Assembly (NCBI GenBank): GCA_030656145.1
Contig: JAUSOF010000028.1
Coordinates: 17,099-81,098 of the forward strand
Source: Pseudomonas sp.
GTDB taxonomy: Bacteria; Pseudomonadota; Gammaproteobacteria; Pseudomonadales; Pseudomonadaceae
Direction of reading: 5' to 3'
Length of the DNA: 64,000 nucleotides
Shown here: piece after piece, positions 39,074 through 47,783 of the stretch
Numbering within the stretch: position 1 is the stretch's first letter
Layout: every line of letters starts with the position of its first letter
Program-made: the position numbers and the translations under genes
The notes under the pieces: model-generated
Seen by the model: only the letters and a program-made list of their open reading frames with translations
The model's database searches: none
Told to the model about the DNA's origin: nothing

Positions 39074-39670
39074 ATGGCGTCCGAGTTGTTCAGTCTGTAC
39101 CTGAAGTTACTGGTGCTCTACAGCCCATTTTTCGTGTTGTCCTGCTTCATCAGCCTGAGCCGCGGCTACACGGTCAAGGAGCGCAAGCGCCTGGCCTGGA
39201 AGGTCGCCGCCGGCGTGCTGATCTCCAGCGTGTTGCTGTACCTGTTTGGTAAGCACATCTTTACCCTGTTCGGCATCACCATCGACGCCTTCCGCATCGG
39301 CGCCGGCAGCGTGTTGTTTATCTCGGCCCTGGGCATGGCCCAGGGTAAGTCGGCGGTGCAGAGCGATAACGTGCAGCAGGATGTGACCATCGTGCCGCTG
39401 ACTATTCCCCTGACCGTCGGCCCAGGCACCATCGGGGCACTGCTGCTGATGGGCGCCAGTCAGCCGCATTGGGACGACAAGCTGGTGGCGGTAGTCGGCA
39501 TCGCCCTGGCCAGCCTCACGGTCGGCGTGGTGCTCTATCTGTCCAACCAGTTCGAACGCCTGCTCGGCGACCAGGGCCTGCAGATCGTCAGCCGTCTGAT
39601 GGGGCTGTTCGTCTGCGCACTGGCCGCGCAGATCATCTTCACTGGGGTAAAAAACTACCTCGAGCTCTAA
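39074..39670 (+). CDS. MarC family integral membrane protein
   Basis: A 198-aa protein with six membrane helices of the MarC/UPF0056 family, with the family segments VPLTIPLTVGPGTIGALL and the glycine-rich helix GAGSVLFISALGM. The family's function is unknown; the old link to multiple antibiotic resistance was not upheld. I begin at ATG 39074, since the earlier in-frame ATG (39005) precedes a non-hydrophobic, non-conserved stretch. It sits between retS and the urea genes as in P. aeruginosa. Confidence 0.88.
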   Translation: MASELFSLYLKLLVLYSPFFVLSCFISLSRGYTVKERKRLAWKVAAGVLISSVLLYLFGKHIFTLFGITIDAFRIGAGSVLFISALGMAQGKSAVQSDNVQQDVTIVPLTIPLTVGPGTIGALLLMGASQPHWDDKLVAVVGIALASLTVGVVLYLSNQFERLLGDQGLQIVSRLMGLFVCALAAQIIFTGVKNYLEL

Positions 39671-39710
39671 ATCGGTGCAGGCCGGCCTGGGCGCCCATCC
39701 TGGCGCACCG

Positions 39711-39731
39711 TCGCGCACCAAAGTAGCGCGA
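39711..39731. promoter_or_regulatory. Candidate enhancer dyad upstream of urtA
   Basis: TCGCGC (39711-39716) and GCGCGA (39726-39731) enclose ACCAAAGTA. It is 66 bp before the -24 element. NtrC sites have a related GCACC-spacer-GGTGC form; the match here is only partial (GCACCA). Confidence 0.25.
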
Positions 39732-39760
39732 CAATGACCCGCAACAAAACCCTGAAACAC

Positions 39761-39793
39761 CGCTGAAAGCCCTGGGGCACAAGGCTTTCAGCG
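39761..39793. terminator. 11-bp hairpin between marC-family gene and urtA
   Basis: CGCTGAAAGCC pairs perfectly with GGCTTTCAGCG around an 11-nt loop. It ends three bases before the sigma-54 site. There is no T tract. It may stop read-through into the urea operon or serve as a protein site. Confidence 0.45.
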
Positions 39794-39796
39794 CGT

Positions 39797-39812
39797 TGGC
39801 ACGGATGCTGCC
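39797..39812 (+). promoter_or_regulatory. Sigma-54 (-24/-12) promoter of the urea transport operon
   Basis: TGGCAC, GGATG, CTGCC match the consensus TGGCAC-N5-TTGCA at both essential dinucleotides: GG and GC are exactly ten bases apart. It stands 55 bp before the urtA start. Control by RpoN with NtrC under nitrogen limitation is expected for urea transport genes and fits here. Confidence 0.75.
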
Positions 39813-39867
39813 ATTGGAATAGTGACCCTCTTGGTCCAACCCAACAGTTGCGCATGGAGCCATAACA

Positions 39868-41136
39868 ATGAAACGCCGTCCCTTTCTGAAATCGACGATC
39901 GCCGCCAGCGCTCTGCTGCTCAGCGGCTTGTTCCCGTTCACCGTGCAGGCGGCCGAAACCATCAAGGTCGGCATCCTCCACTCGCTGTCCGGCACCATGG
40001 CTATTTCCGAGACCTCGCTCAAAGACATGGCGCTGATGACCATCGACGAGATCAACGCCAAGGGCGGCGTACTCGGCAAGCAGCTTGAAGCAGTAGTGGT
40101 CGACCCTGCGTCGAACTGGCCACTGTTCGCCGAGCGCGGCCGCCAACTGCTGACCCAGGACAAAGTCGACGTGACCTTCGGTTGCTGGACCTCGGTGTCG
40201 CGCAAATCCGTGCTGCCAGTCTATGAAGAACTCAACGGCCTGCTGTTCTATCCCGTGCAGTACGAAGGCGAAGAAATGTCGCCGAACGTCTTCTACACCG
40301 GCGCGGCGCCAAACCAGCAGGCCATCCCGGCAGTCGAGTACCTGATGAGCGAAGACGGCGGCGCCGCCAAACGCTACTTCCTGCTCGGCACCGACTACGT
40401 CTACCCGCGTACCACCAACAAGATTCTGCGCGCCTTCCTGCACAGCAAGGGTGTGGCCGACAAGGACATTGAAGAGGTCTACACCCCGTTCGGTCACAGC
40501 GACTATCAAACCATCGTCGCCAACATCAAGAAGTTCTCCGCTGGCGGCAAGACCGCGGTGATCTCCACCGTCAACGGCGACTCCAACGTGCCGTTCTATA
40601 AAGAACTGGCCAACCAGGGCTTGGAAGCCACCGACGTGCCGGTGGTGGCGTTCTCCGTGGGTGAAGAAGAACTGCGCGGCATCGACACCAAGCCATTGGT
40701 CGGCCACCTGGCCGCGTGGAACTACTTCCAGTCGGTGGAGAACCCGGTCAACACCGAGTTCGTCAACAAATGGAAGGCTTACGCCAAGGCCAAGAACCTG
40801 CCAGGCGCGGACAAAGCCGTGACTAACGACCCAATGGAAGCCACCTACGTCGGCATCCACATGTGGGCTCAAGCGGTCGAAAAAGCCGGCACCACTGAGG
40901 TGGACAAGGTGCGTGACGCCCTCGCCGGTCAGACCTTCGCCGCGCCAAGTGGTTACACCCTGACCATGGACGCAACCAACCACCACCTGCACAAGCCAGT
41001 GATGATCGGTGAAATCCAGGAAGACGGTCAGTTCTCGGTAGTCTGGGAAACCAGCAGCCCGATCCGCGCCCAGCCGTGGAGCCCGTATATCGAAGGCAAT
41101 GACAAGAAGCCGGATTACGCGGTGAAGTCGAACTGA
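39868..41136 (+). CDS. urtA: Urea ABC transporter, periplasmic urea-binding protein
   Basis: The 422-aa mature part is an amino-acid/amide-type periplasmic binding protein (IKVGILHSLSGTMA, then two lobes). The signal peptide begins MKRRPFLKST and ends at VQAAE: the twin arginine with FLK fits a Tat signal rather than a plain Sec one. UrtA hands urea to UrtBC. It lies 55 bp behind the sigma-54 promoter and heads five urt genes; a REP pair separates it from urtB. Confidence 0.95.
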   Translation: MKRRPFLKSTIAASALLLSGLFPFTVQAAETIKVGILHSLSGTMAISETSLKDMALMTIDEINAKGGVLGKQLEAVVVDPASNWPLFAERGRQLLTQDKVDVTFGCWTSVSRKSVLPVYEELNGLLFYPVQYEGEEMSPNVFYTGAAPNQQAIPAVEYLMSEDGGAAKRYFLLGTDYVYPRTTNKILRAFLHSKGVADKDIEEVYTPFGHSDYQTIVANIKKFSAGGKTAVISTVNGDSNVPFYKELANQGLEATDVPVVAFSVGEEELRGIDTKPLVGHLAAWNYFQSVENPVNTEFVNKWKAYAKAKNLPGADKAVTNDPMEATYVGIHMWAQAVEKAGTTEVDKVRDALAGQTFAAPSGYTLTMDATNHHLHKPVMIGEIQEDGQFSVVWETSSPIRAQPWSPYIEGNDKKPDYAVKSN

Positions 41137-41158
41137 TCGAGCGGAGCTTACCTCCCCT

Positions 41159-41231
41159 GTAGGAGCCAGCTTGCTGGCGATCATCTCGACCGTGATCGCC
41201 AGCAAGGACAAGGTGTCCCCCTCGCTCCCAC
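41159..41231. repeat. REP pair, GTAGGAGC family, between urtA and urtB
   Basis: GTAGGAGCCAGCTTGCTGGC at 41159-41178 faces an inverted partner ending in CGCTCCCAC (41223-41231). GCTGGCGATC and GATCGCCAGC form an inner dyad. This is the classic P. putida/fluorescens-type REP, placed 22 bp past the urtA stop. Confidence 0.85.
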
Positions 41232-41268
41232 AGCATCCCGACATTACCGGGATACTTAGGACATACCC

Positions 41269-42840
41269 ATGCCCACTGCCTTGTACCGCTTTCTGCTATT
41301 TCTGATCCTGTTGCTACCGCTCGCCAGCCATGCCGGCGACGCCAGCGACTTCGTTGCGGCCAACCCGGCCAAGCAGGCCAAGCTTCTGGAAAACTGGGCC
41401 GCCGCCCCCGATCCTGCGCGCCTGCAGCTACTGCAGGCCCTGCAACAAGGTCGCGTCGCCACCGATAGCGACAAGACGCCCTTTATCGAAAACGCCGGCA
41501 GCTACCAGGCCATCGAAGGCACCGCAGCACCTGTCGGCACCCCGCGCAAACTGCGCCTGAACAACCGTCTACGCGGCCTGACCGCCACCGCCCTTGCCAG
41601 CCACCAATTGCTCGCCGAAGACCCGGCCCTGCGCCTGGATGCCGCCAAACACCTGCAGAAAAGCGCCAAACCGGCCCAGCTCGACATGCTCAGCGAACGC
41701 CTGGCCAGTGAAGGCGACGACCATGTCCGCGACGCCCTGACCCTGGCCTTGGCCAACCTGCAACTGGTCGACAGTGACCCGGCCATTCGCCTGGCCGCCG
41801 TGCGCCTGCTCGGCGAAACCGGCGACCCGCTGGCGCGTACCCGCCTGGAAACGCTGCTCGACCCGGCCGTGGAAAGCGATGCCGGGGTGCGCACCGCCGC
41901 CGAAACCAGCCTGGCCCAGGTCAAACGCAAACTGCTGATCGGCGAATTGCTCGGTCAGGCCTTTAGCGGCCTGTCACTCGGTTCGATCCTGCTGCTGGCC
42001 GCACTTGGCCTGGCCATCACCTTCGGCCTGCTCGGGGTGATCAACATGGCCCACGGTGAAATGCTGATGCTCGGCGCCTACTCCACCTACATGGTGCAGG
42101 TCATGTTCCAGCGTTTCGCCCCGGAAGCCTTGGCGCTTTACCCGCTGGTGGCGCTGCCGGTGGCGTTCTTCGTCACTGCGGCCATCGGCATGGCGCTGGA
42201 ACGCACGGTGATTCGCCACCTCTACGGTCGCCCACTGGAAACCCTGCTGGCCACCTGGGGCATCAGCCTGATTCTGATCCAGCTGGTGCGGGTGACCTTC
42301 GGCGCGCAGAACGTCGAAGTGGCTAACCCCTACTGGCTGTCCGGCGGACTACAGGTACTGCCGAACCTGGTGCTGCCGTACAACCGCATCGTGATCATCG
42401 GCTTCGCCCTGTTTGTGGTGGTGCTGACCTGGCTGCTGCTGAACAAGACCCGCCTCGGTCTCAACGTCCGTGCCGTGACGCAGAACCGCAATATGGCCGC
42501 CTGCTGCGGCGTACCCACCGGCCGGGTGGACATGCTCGCCTTCGGTTTGGGCTCCGGTATCGCCGGCCTCGGCGGCGTGGCCCTGAGCCAGATCGGCAAC
42601 GTCGGCCCGGACCTGGGCCAGAGCTACATCATCGACTCCTTCCTGGTGGTGGTGCTCGGCGGCGTCGGCCAACTCGCCGGTAGCGTGATGGCGGCCTTTG
42701 GCCTGGGCATTGCCAACAAGATTCTCGAACCGCAGATCGGTGCCGTACTGGGCAAGATCCTCATCCTCGCGCTGATCATTCTGTTTATCCAGAAACGCCC
42801 GCAAGGTCTGTTTGCTTTGAAAGGACGGGTGATCGATTGA
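41269..42840 (+). CDS. urtB: Urea ABC transporter permease UrtB
   Basis: The 523 aa include a signal peptide (about 1-21, ending SHAGDAS), a soluble helical N-terminal part (about 25-220) with HEAT-like repeats (for example DPAIRLAAVRLLGETGDP), and a LivH-type permease core of about 8 helices (about 225-523). Plain LivH permeases are near 300 aa, so the extension is large; it is typical for proteobacterial UrtB and probably periplasmic. UrtB pairs with UrtC. The last codons (GRVID-stop) are duplicated downstream at the urtC start. Confidence 0.93.
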   Translation: MPTALYRFLLFLILLLPLASHAGDASDFVAANPAKQAKLLENWAAAPDPARLQLLQALQQGRVATDSDKTPFIENAGSYQAIEGTAAPVGTPRKLRLNNRLRGLTATALASHQLLAEDPALRLDAAKHLQKSAKPAQLDMLSERLASEGDDHVRDALTLALANLQLVDSDPAIRLAAVRLLGETGDPLARTRLETLLDPAVESDAGVRTAAETSLAQVKRKLLIGELLGQAFSGLSLGSILLLAALGLAITFGLLGVINMAHGEMLMLGAYSTYMVQVMFQRFAPEALALYPLVALPVAFFVTAAIGMALERTVIRHLYGRPLETLLATWGISLILIQLVRVTFGAQNVEVANPYWLSGGLQVLPNLVLPYNRIVIIGFALFVVVLTWLLLNKTRLGLNVRAVTQNRNMAACCGVPTGRVDMLAFGLGSGIAGLGGVALSQIGNVGPDLGQSYIIDSFLVVVLGGVGQLAGSVMAAFGLGIANKILEPQIGAVLGKILILALIILFIQKRPQGLFALKGRVID

Positions 42841-42989
42841 GCCAGATTAGCTGCATTGAAACCGTAGGAGCTGGCCATGCCTGCGACCGCGTCGCCACGA
42901 TTGTTCGCGCGCATGGCGCGCTCCTACAGGCTGACGAACTCAGCCCAAGCCAACAATCATTTGCCGCGACAGGATGGGTGATCGACTGA
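42822..42989. repeat. 19-bp direct repeat flanking a 130-bp insert between urtB and urtC
   Basis: AGGACGGGTGATCGATTGA (42822-42840) recurs as AGGATGGGTGATCGACTGA (42971-42989), 17 of 19 identical. The first copy ends with the urtB stop; the second ends with the A of the urtC ATG. The insert carries a REP pair. Confidence 0.85.
42864..42927. repeat. REP pair, GTAGGAGC family, between urtB and urtC
   Basis: GTAGGAGCTGGCCATGC (left) faces GCATGGCGCGCTCCTAC (right, inverted). The arms match at GTAGGAGC and GCCATGC with a small offset. The pair lies inside the insert flanked by the 19-bp duplication. Confidence 0.85.
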
Positions 42990-44080
42990 TGACCATGCCA
43001 CTCAATCAAACGCTATTGGCGCGCGCCAGCGCCAAGCTCGGCCCGCAGGTATCAATCGCCCTCGGCCTGCTGGTACTCGCCGTGCTGCTGGCCATGCCGC
43101 TGCTGCACCTGCTGCCGGCAGACAATGCCTGGCACGTGTCGGCCTACACCCTGACCCTGGTCGGCAAAATCCTCTGCTACTGCATCGTCGCCCTGGCGCT
43201 CGATCTGGTGTGGGGATACGCCGGGCTGCTGTCGCTCGGCCATGGCCTGTTCTTTGCGCTGGGCGGTTACGCCATGGGCATGTACCTGATGCGCGAAGCA
43301 GCCGGCGATGGCCTGCCAGCCTTTATGAGCTTTCTCGCCTGGACTGAGCTGCCCTGGTACTGGTACGGCACCGACAACTTCCTCTGGGCCATGTGCCTGG
43401 TGGTGCTGGCGCCTGGCCTGCTGGCACTGGTGTTCGGCTTCTTCGCCTTTCGCTCGCGGATCAAGGGCGTGTACTTCTCGATCATGACCCAGGCCCTGAC
43501 CTTCGCCGGCATGTTGCTGTTTTTCCGCAACGAAACCGGCTTTGGCGGCAACAATGGCTTTACCAACTTCAGGACGATTCTGGGCTTTGACATCACCTCG
43601 ACCCACACCCGCGCCGCGCTGTTCCTCGCCACCGTGGTGCTCTTGGTCGCCAGCCTGTACCTGGGTTGGACGTTAGCCCGCAGCAAATTCGGCCGGGTGC
43701 TGACCGCGCTGCGCGATGCGGAAAACCGCCTGATGTTCTGCGGCTACGACCCGCGCGGCTACAAGCTGTTCATCTGGGTAGTGAGCGCGGTGCTTTGCGG
43801 CCTGGCCGGCGCCTTGTATGTGCCGCAGGTGGGCATCATCAACCCCAGCGAGATGTCGCCGACCAACTCCATCGAAGCCGCCGTCTGGGTCGCGCTGGGC
43901 GGGCGCGGCACGCTGATCGGCCCACTGCTCGGCGCCGGTCTGGTCAACGGCATGAAGAGCTGGTTTACCGTGGCCTTCCCCGAGTACTGGCTGTTCGCCC
44001 TGGGCTTCCTGTTTATCGTCGTGACCTTGTTCCTGCCCAAGGGTGTGATCGGCCTTCTTCGTAAAAAAGGAGAGCAATGA
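42989..44080 (+). CDS. urtC: Urea ABC transporter permease UrtC
   Basis: A 363-aa LivM-type permease with about ten helices; LDLVWGYAGLLSLGHGLFFALGG (shown in part: GYAGLLSLGHGLFFALGG) is the conserved entry motif. I start at ATG 42989 because the bases before it are the duplicated urtB tail; an ATG at 42974 lies within that duplicate and would add five residues. The stop overlaps the urtD ATG (ATGA), so the two are coupled. Confidence 0.93.
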   Translation: MTMPLNQTLLARASAKLGPQVSIALGLLVLAVLLAMPLLHLLPADNAWHVSAYTLTLVGKILCYCIVALALDLVWGYAGLLSLGHGLFFALGGYAMGMYLMREAAGDGLPAFMSFLAWTELPWYWYGTDNFLWAMCLVVLAPGLLALVFGFFAFRSRIKGVYFSIMTQALTFAGMLLFFRNETGFGGNNGFTNFRTILGFDITSTHTRAALFLATVVLLVASLYLGWTLARSKFGRVLTALRDAENRLMFCGYDPRGYKLFIWVVSAVLCGLAGALYVPQVGIINPSEMSPTNSIEAAVWVALGGRGTLIGPLLGAGLVNGMKSWFTVAFPEYWLFALGFLFIVVTLFLPKGVIGLLRKKGEQ

Positions 44081-44931
44081 TGCGCGCCACTCCGATACCC
44101 GAACTGATGCTCGAACCCGTTTTTGACCAGGCCGGCAGCGGCCGCGACGCGATTGGCGCAAGCACCCTGGCCAGCAAGGGCCTGAATGTGCGCCACGGCA
44201 CCATCCTGACCCTGGAAGACATCAACGTCAGCTTCGATGGTTTCAAGGCCCTGACCAACCTGACCCTGTATATCGGCGTCGGTGAACTGCGCTGCATCAT
44301 CGGCCCCAACGGTGCCGGCAAGACCACCATGATGGACGTGATCACCGGCAAGACCCGCCCCGACAACGGCGTTGCCTACTTCGGCGAAACCCTCGACCTG
44401 ACGCAGATGAGCGAGGTGGAAATTGCCCAGTCCGGCATCGGCCGCAAGTTCCAGAAGCCCACGGTGTTCGAGGCGCTGAGCGTGTTCGAGAACCTCGAAC
44501 TGGCGCAGAAAACCAACAAGTCGGTGTGGGCCAGCCTGCGTGCCAAACTGAGCGGCGAGCAGCAAGACCGTATCGACGAAGTGCTGCAGACCATCAAGCT
44601 CGACGCCTCGCGCCTGCGCCCGGCTGGGCTGTTGTCCCACGGCCAGAAGCAGTTCCTGGAGATCGGCATGCTGCTGGTGCAAGACCCGCAACTGTTGCTG
44701 CTCGATGAACCGGTGGCGGGCATGACCGACGCCGAGACCGAGTTCACCGCCGAGCTGTTCAAATCGCTGGCGCGCAAACACTCGCTGATGGTGGTCGAGC
44801 ACGACATGGGCTTTGTCGGCGCCATCGCCGACCACGTCACCGTGCTGCACCAGGGCAGCGTGCTGGCCGAAGGCTCGCTGGAACAGGTGCAGAACGACGA
44901 GCGGGTGATCGAGGTGTATCTCGGTCGTTGA
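44077..44931 (+). CDS. urtD: Urea ABC transporter ATP-binding protein UrtD
   Basis: The 284-aa LivG-type ATPase has the Walker A GPNGAGKTTMMD, the signature LLSHGQKQFLEIG, and Walker B LLLLDEPVAGMTDAE. It couples ATP hydrolysis to UrtBC. About 40 residues precede the ABC core, longer than in LivG. It overlaps urtC by four bases. A REP pair separates it from urtE. Confidence 0.95.
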   Translation: MMRATPIPELMLEPVFDQAGSGRDAIGASTLASKGLNVRHGTILTLEDINVSFDGFKALTNLTLYIGVGELRCIIGPNGAGKTTMMDVITGKTRPDNGVAYFGETLDLTQMSEVEIAQSGIGRKFQKPTVFEALSVFENLELAQKTNKSVWASLRAKLSGEQQDRIDEVLQTIKLDASRLRPAGLLSHGQKQFLEIGMLLVQDPQLLLLDEPVAGMTDAETEFTAELFKSLARKHSLMVVEHDMGFVGAIADHVTVLHQGSVLAEGSLEQVQNDERVIEVYLGR

Positions 44932-44936
44932 GGGCC

Positions 44937-45008
44937 GGTGCGCACAGCCTAGGCGGCCCTGCGCACCCTACGCACGCGGCACCACCCGTAGGGTGCGCCG
45001 CGCGCACC
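44937..45008. repeat. REP pair, GTAGGGTGCGC family, between urtD and urtE
   Basis: GGTGCGCA...GCCTAGGCGGCC...CACCCTAC (44937-44971) is followed by GTAGGGTGCGCCGCGCGCAC (44988-45007). The first unit has the same inner GCCTAGGCGGCC as the copy at 107-147. Confidence 0.85.
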
Positions 45009-45046
45009 GAAACGATCGCGACAGCACAGAACAACGAGGTAAAAAC

Positions 45047-45745
45047 ATGCTGCAAGTCCAACAACTGCATCAATACTACGGCGGCAGCCATATCCTGCGT
45101 GGCCTGTCATTTGAGGCCAAGGTCGGCGAAGTCACCTGCCTGCTCGGCCGTAATGGCGTGGGCAAGACCACCCTGCTGAAATGCCTGATGGGCCTGATCC
45201 CGGCCAAAGAGGGCGCAGTGCAGTGGGAAGGCCAACCCATCACCGCCTTCAAACCGCACCAGCGCGTACACGCCGGCATCGCCTACGTACCCCAGGGCCG
45301 GGAAATCTTCGGCCGCCTGACCGTGGAAGAAAATCTGCTGATGGGCTTGTCACGCTTCCCCGGCAGCGAAGCCAAGGTGGTGCCGGAATTTATCTACGAA
45401 CTGTTCCCGGTGCTGCGCGAGATGAAGCAACGCCGCGGCGGCGACCTCTCCGGCGGCCAGCAGCAACAGCTGGCCATCGGCCGCGCGCTGGCGAGCAAGC
45501 CGCGCTTGCTGATCCTCGACGAGCCCACCGAAGGCATCCAGCCCTCAGTGATCAAGGAAATCGGCGTGGTGATCAAAAAACTCGCTGAACGCGGCGACAT
45601 GGCGATTTTGCTGGTCGAGCAGTTCTATGACTTTGCCGCCGAACTGGCCGACCAATACCTGGTGATGAGCCGCGGTGAGATCGTCCAGCAGGGCCGTGGT
45701 GAAACCATGGAAGCCGACGGCGTGCGCGGCCTGGTGGCCATATGA
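45047..45745 (+). CDS. urtE: Urea ABC transporter ATP-binding protein UrtE
   Basis: The 232-aa LivF-type ATPase has the Walker A GRNGVGKTTLLK, the signature LSGGQQQQLAIGRAL and Walker B LLILDEPTEGIQPS. It completes the UrtABCDE importer. I start at the ATG with GAGGTAAAA before it; an earlier frame extension (to 44993) runs through the REP. A second REP family fills the gap to ureD. Confidence 0.95.
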   Translation: MLQVQQLHQYYGGSHILRGLSFEAKVGEVTCLLGRNGVGKTTLLKCLMGLIPAKEGAVQWEGQPITAFKPHQRVHAGIAYVPQGREIFGRLTVEENLLMGLSRFPGSEAKVVPEFIYELFPVLREMKQRRGGDLSGGQQQQLAIGRALASKPRLLILDEPTEGIQPSVIKEIGVVIKKLAERGDMAILLVEQFYDFAAELADQYLVMSRGEIVQQGRGETMEADGVRGLVAI

Positions 45746-45753
45746 AACGCACT

Positions 45754-45813
45754 GTAGGGTGGATGACGCGCAGCTCATCCACCACGTAGCAAACCGCTGG
45801 TCATCCACCCTAC
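45754..45813. repeat. REP pair, GTAGGGTGGAT family, between urtE and ureD
   Basis: GTAGGGTGGATGACGCGCAG with the right arm CTCATCCACC (45754-45783) is followed by an inverted half unit TCATCCACCCTAC (45801-45813). Only 11 bp then separate it from the ureD start. Confidence 0.85.
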
Positions 45814-45824
45814 GATAAGACCCT

Positions 45825-46664
45825 ATGAACGCATCCGTACCCGTCTCCGTATTTACCCCCAGCTGGCACGCCGAGCTGGAGCTGGGCTATGGCCGCGACG
45901 GCGACACCACGCGCCCGACCCTGCGCCGGCACAAAGGCCCGCTGCGGGTGCAAAAGCATCTGTATGCCGAAGGCCCAGAGGTGTGCCAACACATCATCGT
46001 GCATCCACCCGGCGGCATTGCCGGCGGTGATCGCCTGGATATCTCGACCACCGTCGGTGCTAACGCCTGGGCGCAGCTGACCAGCCCCGGCGCTGCCAAG
46101 TGGTACCGCGCCGCCGGCCCTGCCTATCAGCGCCTCGACCTGCGCGTCGAAGCCGGGGCCACCCTGGAATGGCTGCCCCAGGAAACCATCGTCTACTCGG
46201 GCGCCCAGGCCGAACTGCGCACCGATATCGAGTTGCTCGGTGACGCCAAGCTGCTCTACTGGGACGTAGTCGCGCTCGGCCGACCGGCCAGCGGCGAACG
46301 CTTCGATGCCGGGCATTTCCAGGCCGAGCTGAATATCAGCCGCGACGGCCAACTGCTCTGGCACGAGCGTCAGCGCGTGGTCGGCGACGACGGCCTGCTC
46401 GACTCGCCGATCGGCCTGGACGGCCAGCCAGTATTTGCCACGCTGCTGATCAGCGGCGAAATCGACAGCGAACTACTGGAACAGTGTCGTACCCTCAGCA
46501 CCCCGGTGCGCGGCGACCTGAGCCAATTACCCGGCCTGCTGGTCGCCCGCTGCCTGGCCAGCGAGACGCTGCACGCGCGCGCCTGGCTGATCCAACTCTG
46601 GCACTTGCTGCGCCCGGCCCTGCTTGGCCGCACTGCCGTCCCCCCAAGAATCTGGAGCACCTGA
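45825..46664 (+). CDS. ureD: Urease accessory protein UreD
   Basis: The 279-aa chaperone binds apo-urease and with UreF and UreG helps load nickel. UreD motifs are visible: [24 protein letters not shown] and [14 protein letters not shown]. It starts the urease structural set, 3 bp from ureA. ureF and ureG must lie elsewhere in the genome. The ATG has a weak ribosome site. Confidence 0.93.
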   Translation: MNASVPVSVFTPSWHAELELGYGRDGDTTRPTLRRHKGPLRVQKHLYAEGPEVCQHIIVHPPGGIAGGDRLDISTTVGANAWAQLTSPGAAKWYRAAGPAYQRLDLRVEAGATLEWLPQETIVYSGAQAELRTDIELLGDAKLLYWDVVALGRPASGERFDAGHFQAELNISRDGQLLWHERQRVVGDDGLLDSPIGLDGQPVFATLLISGEIDSELLEQCRTLSTPVRGDLSQLPGLLVARCLASETLHARAWLIQLWHLLRPALLGRTAVPPRIWST

Positions 46665-46667
46665 CCG

Positions 46668-46970
46668 ATGGATTTAACCCCTCGCGAAAAAGACAAACTG
46701 CTGATCTTTACCGCCGGCCTGGTGGCCGAACGGCGCCTGGCCCGCGGGGTGAAACTCAACTACCCGGAAGCCATGGCCTATATCTCCGCCGCCCTGCTCG
46801 AAGGCGCCCGCGACGGCCGCACCGTGGCCGAGCTGATGCACTTCGGCACCACCCTGCTGAGCCGCGATCAGGTGATGGAAGGCATCCCGGAAATGATCCC
46901 GGATATCCAGGTCGAGGCCACCTTTCCCGACGGCACCAAGTTGGTCACCGTCCACCAACCTATTGCATAA
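46668..46970 (+). CDS. ureA: Urease gamma subunit
   Basis: The 100-aa subunit shows [31 protein letters not shown] and the ending VTVHQPI, which are constant in UreA. It forms the trimer-of-trimers with UreB and UreC. It follows ureD by 3 bp and precedes the acetyltransferase gene by 2 bp. Confidence 0.97.
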   Translation: MDLTPREKDKLLIFTAGLVAERRLARGVKLNYPEAMAYISAALLEGARDGRTVAELMHFGTTLLSRDQVMEGIPEMIPDIQVEATFPDGTKLVTVHQPIA

Positions 46971-46972
46971 CC

Positions 46973-47467
46973 ATGATTATCCAAGACGCCAGCGCCGCCG
47001 ACCTGCCCGCCATCCTGGCCATCTACAACGATGCGGTGCAGCACACCACGGCTATCTGGAACGAAACCCAAGTCGACCTGGCCAACCGCCAGGCCTGGTT
47101 GAACGAGCGCCATGCGGCAGGTTTCCCCGTACTGGTGGCAAAAAATGACACAGGCGAGCTGCTTGGCTACGCCAGCTACGGCACCTGGCGCAGCATCGAG
47201 GGCTTTCGCCACACCGTCGAGCACTCGGTGTATGTGCGCAGCGACCAACGCGGCCAGGGCCTCGGCCCCTTGCTGATGCAGGCCTTGATCGAACGTGCGC
47301 AAGCGGCCGGCCTGCACGTCATGGTCGCGGCCATCGAGAGCGGCAACAGCGCCTCGATCCGCCTACATGAGCGCCTCGGCTTCGTCACCAGCGGTCAGAT
47401 GCCACAGGTCGGTCGCAAGTTCGACCGCTGGCTGGACCTCACCTTTATGCAACTGAACCTGGAGTGA
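46973..47467 (+). CDS. GNAT acetyltransferase of the phosphinothricin/methionine sulfoximine type
   Basis: The 164-aa GNAT enzyme has the acetyl-CoA loop [11 protein letters not shown] and the N-terminal [17 protein letters not shown] typical of the PAT/YncA branch. The P. aeruginosa gene at this place (PA4866) acetylates methionine sulfoximine and sulfone, which inhibit glutamine synthetase. A role near urease, protecting nitrogen assimilation, is inference. It is inserted between ureA and ureB with 2- and 7-bp gaps, so it is part of the operon. Confidence 0.9.
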   Translation: MIIQDASAADLPAILAIYNDAVQHTTAIWNETQVDLANRQAWLNERHAAGFPVLVAKNDTGELLGYASYGTWRSIEGFRHTVEHSVYVRSDQRGQGLGPLLMQALIERAQAAGLHVMVAAIESGNSASIRLHERLGFVTSGQMPQVGRKFDRWLDLTFMQLNLE

Positions 47468-47474
47468 AGCAGCG

Positions 47475-47780
47475 ATGATCCCCGGCGAATACCAGATCCA
47501 GAACGGCGAAATCGAGCTCAATGCCGGCCGCCGCACCCTCAGCCTGACCGTGGCCAACAGCGGCGACCGACCGATTCAGGTCGGCTCGCACTACCACTTC
47601 TTTGAAACCAACGATGCGCTGGCCTTTGACCGCGCCAGCACCCGCGGCATGCGCCTGAATATCCCGGCCGGCACCGCCGTGCGCTTCGAACCGGGGCAAA
47701 GCCGTGAAGTGGAGTTGGTCGACCTGGCGGGTCATCGCCGCGTGTTCGGCTTTGCCGGGCGGGTGATGGGCGACCTTTAA
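47475..47780 (+). CDS. ureB: Urease beta subunit
   Basis: The 101-aa subunit begins [16 protein letters not shown] and has [17 protein letters not shown] and GKRL-type strands ending [10 protein letters not shown]. Its length is normal for a separate beta subunit. A REP pair of 78 bp lies between it and ureC, though most urease operons have them abutting. Confidence 0.97.
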   Translation: MIPGEYQIQNGEIELNAGRRTLSLTVANSGDRPIQVGSHYHFFETNDALAFDRASTRGMRLNIPAGTAVRFEPGQSREVELVDLAGHRRVFGFAGRVMGDL

Positions 47781-47783
47781 CCC

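Noticed and set aside
45754..45813. Possible transcription terminator only
   Set aside because: The GTAG head, paired inverted copies and a second copy at 34486 show it to be a REP; any termination is secondary.
46484..46972. Longer acetyltransferase reading frame starting inside ureD
   Set aside because: The frame runs out of phase through ureD and ureA; the conserved GNAT N terminus begins at 46973.
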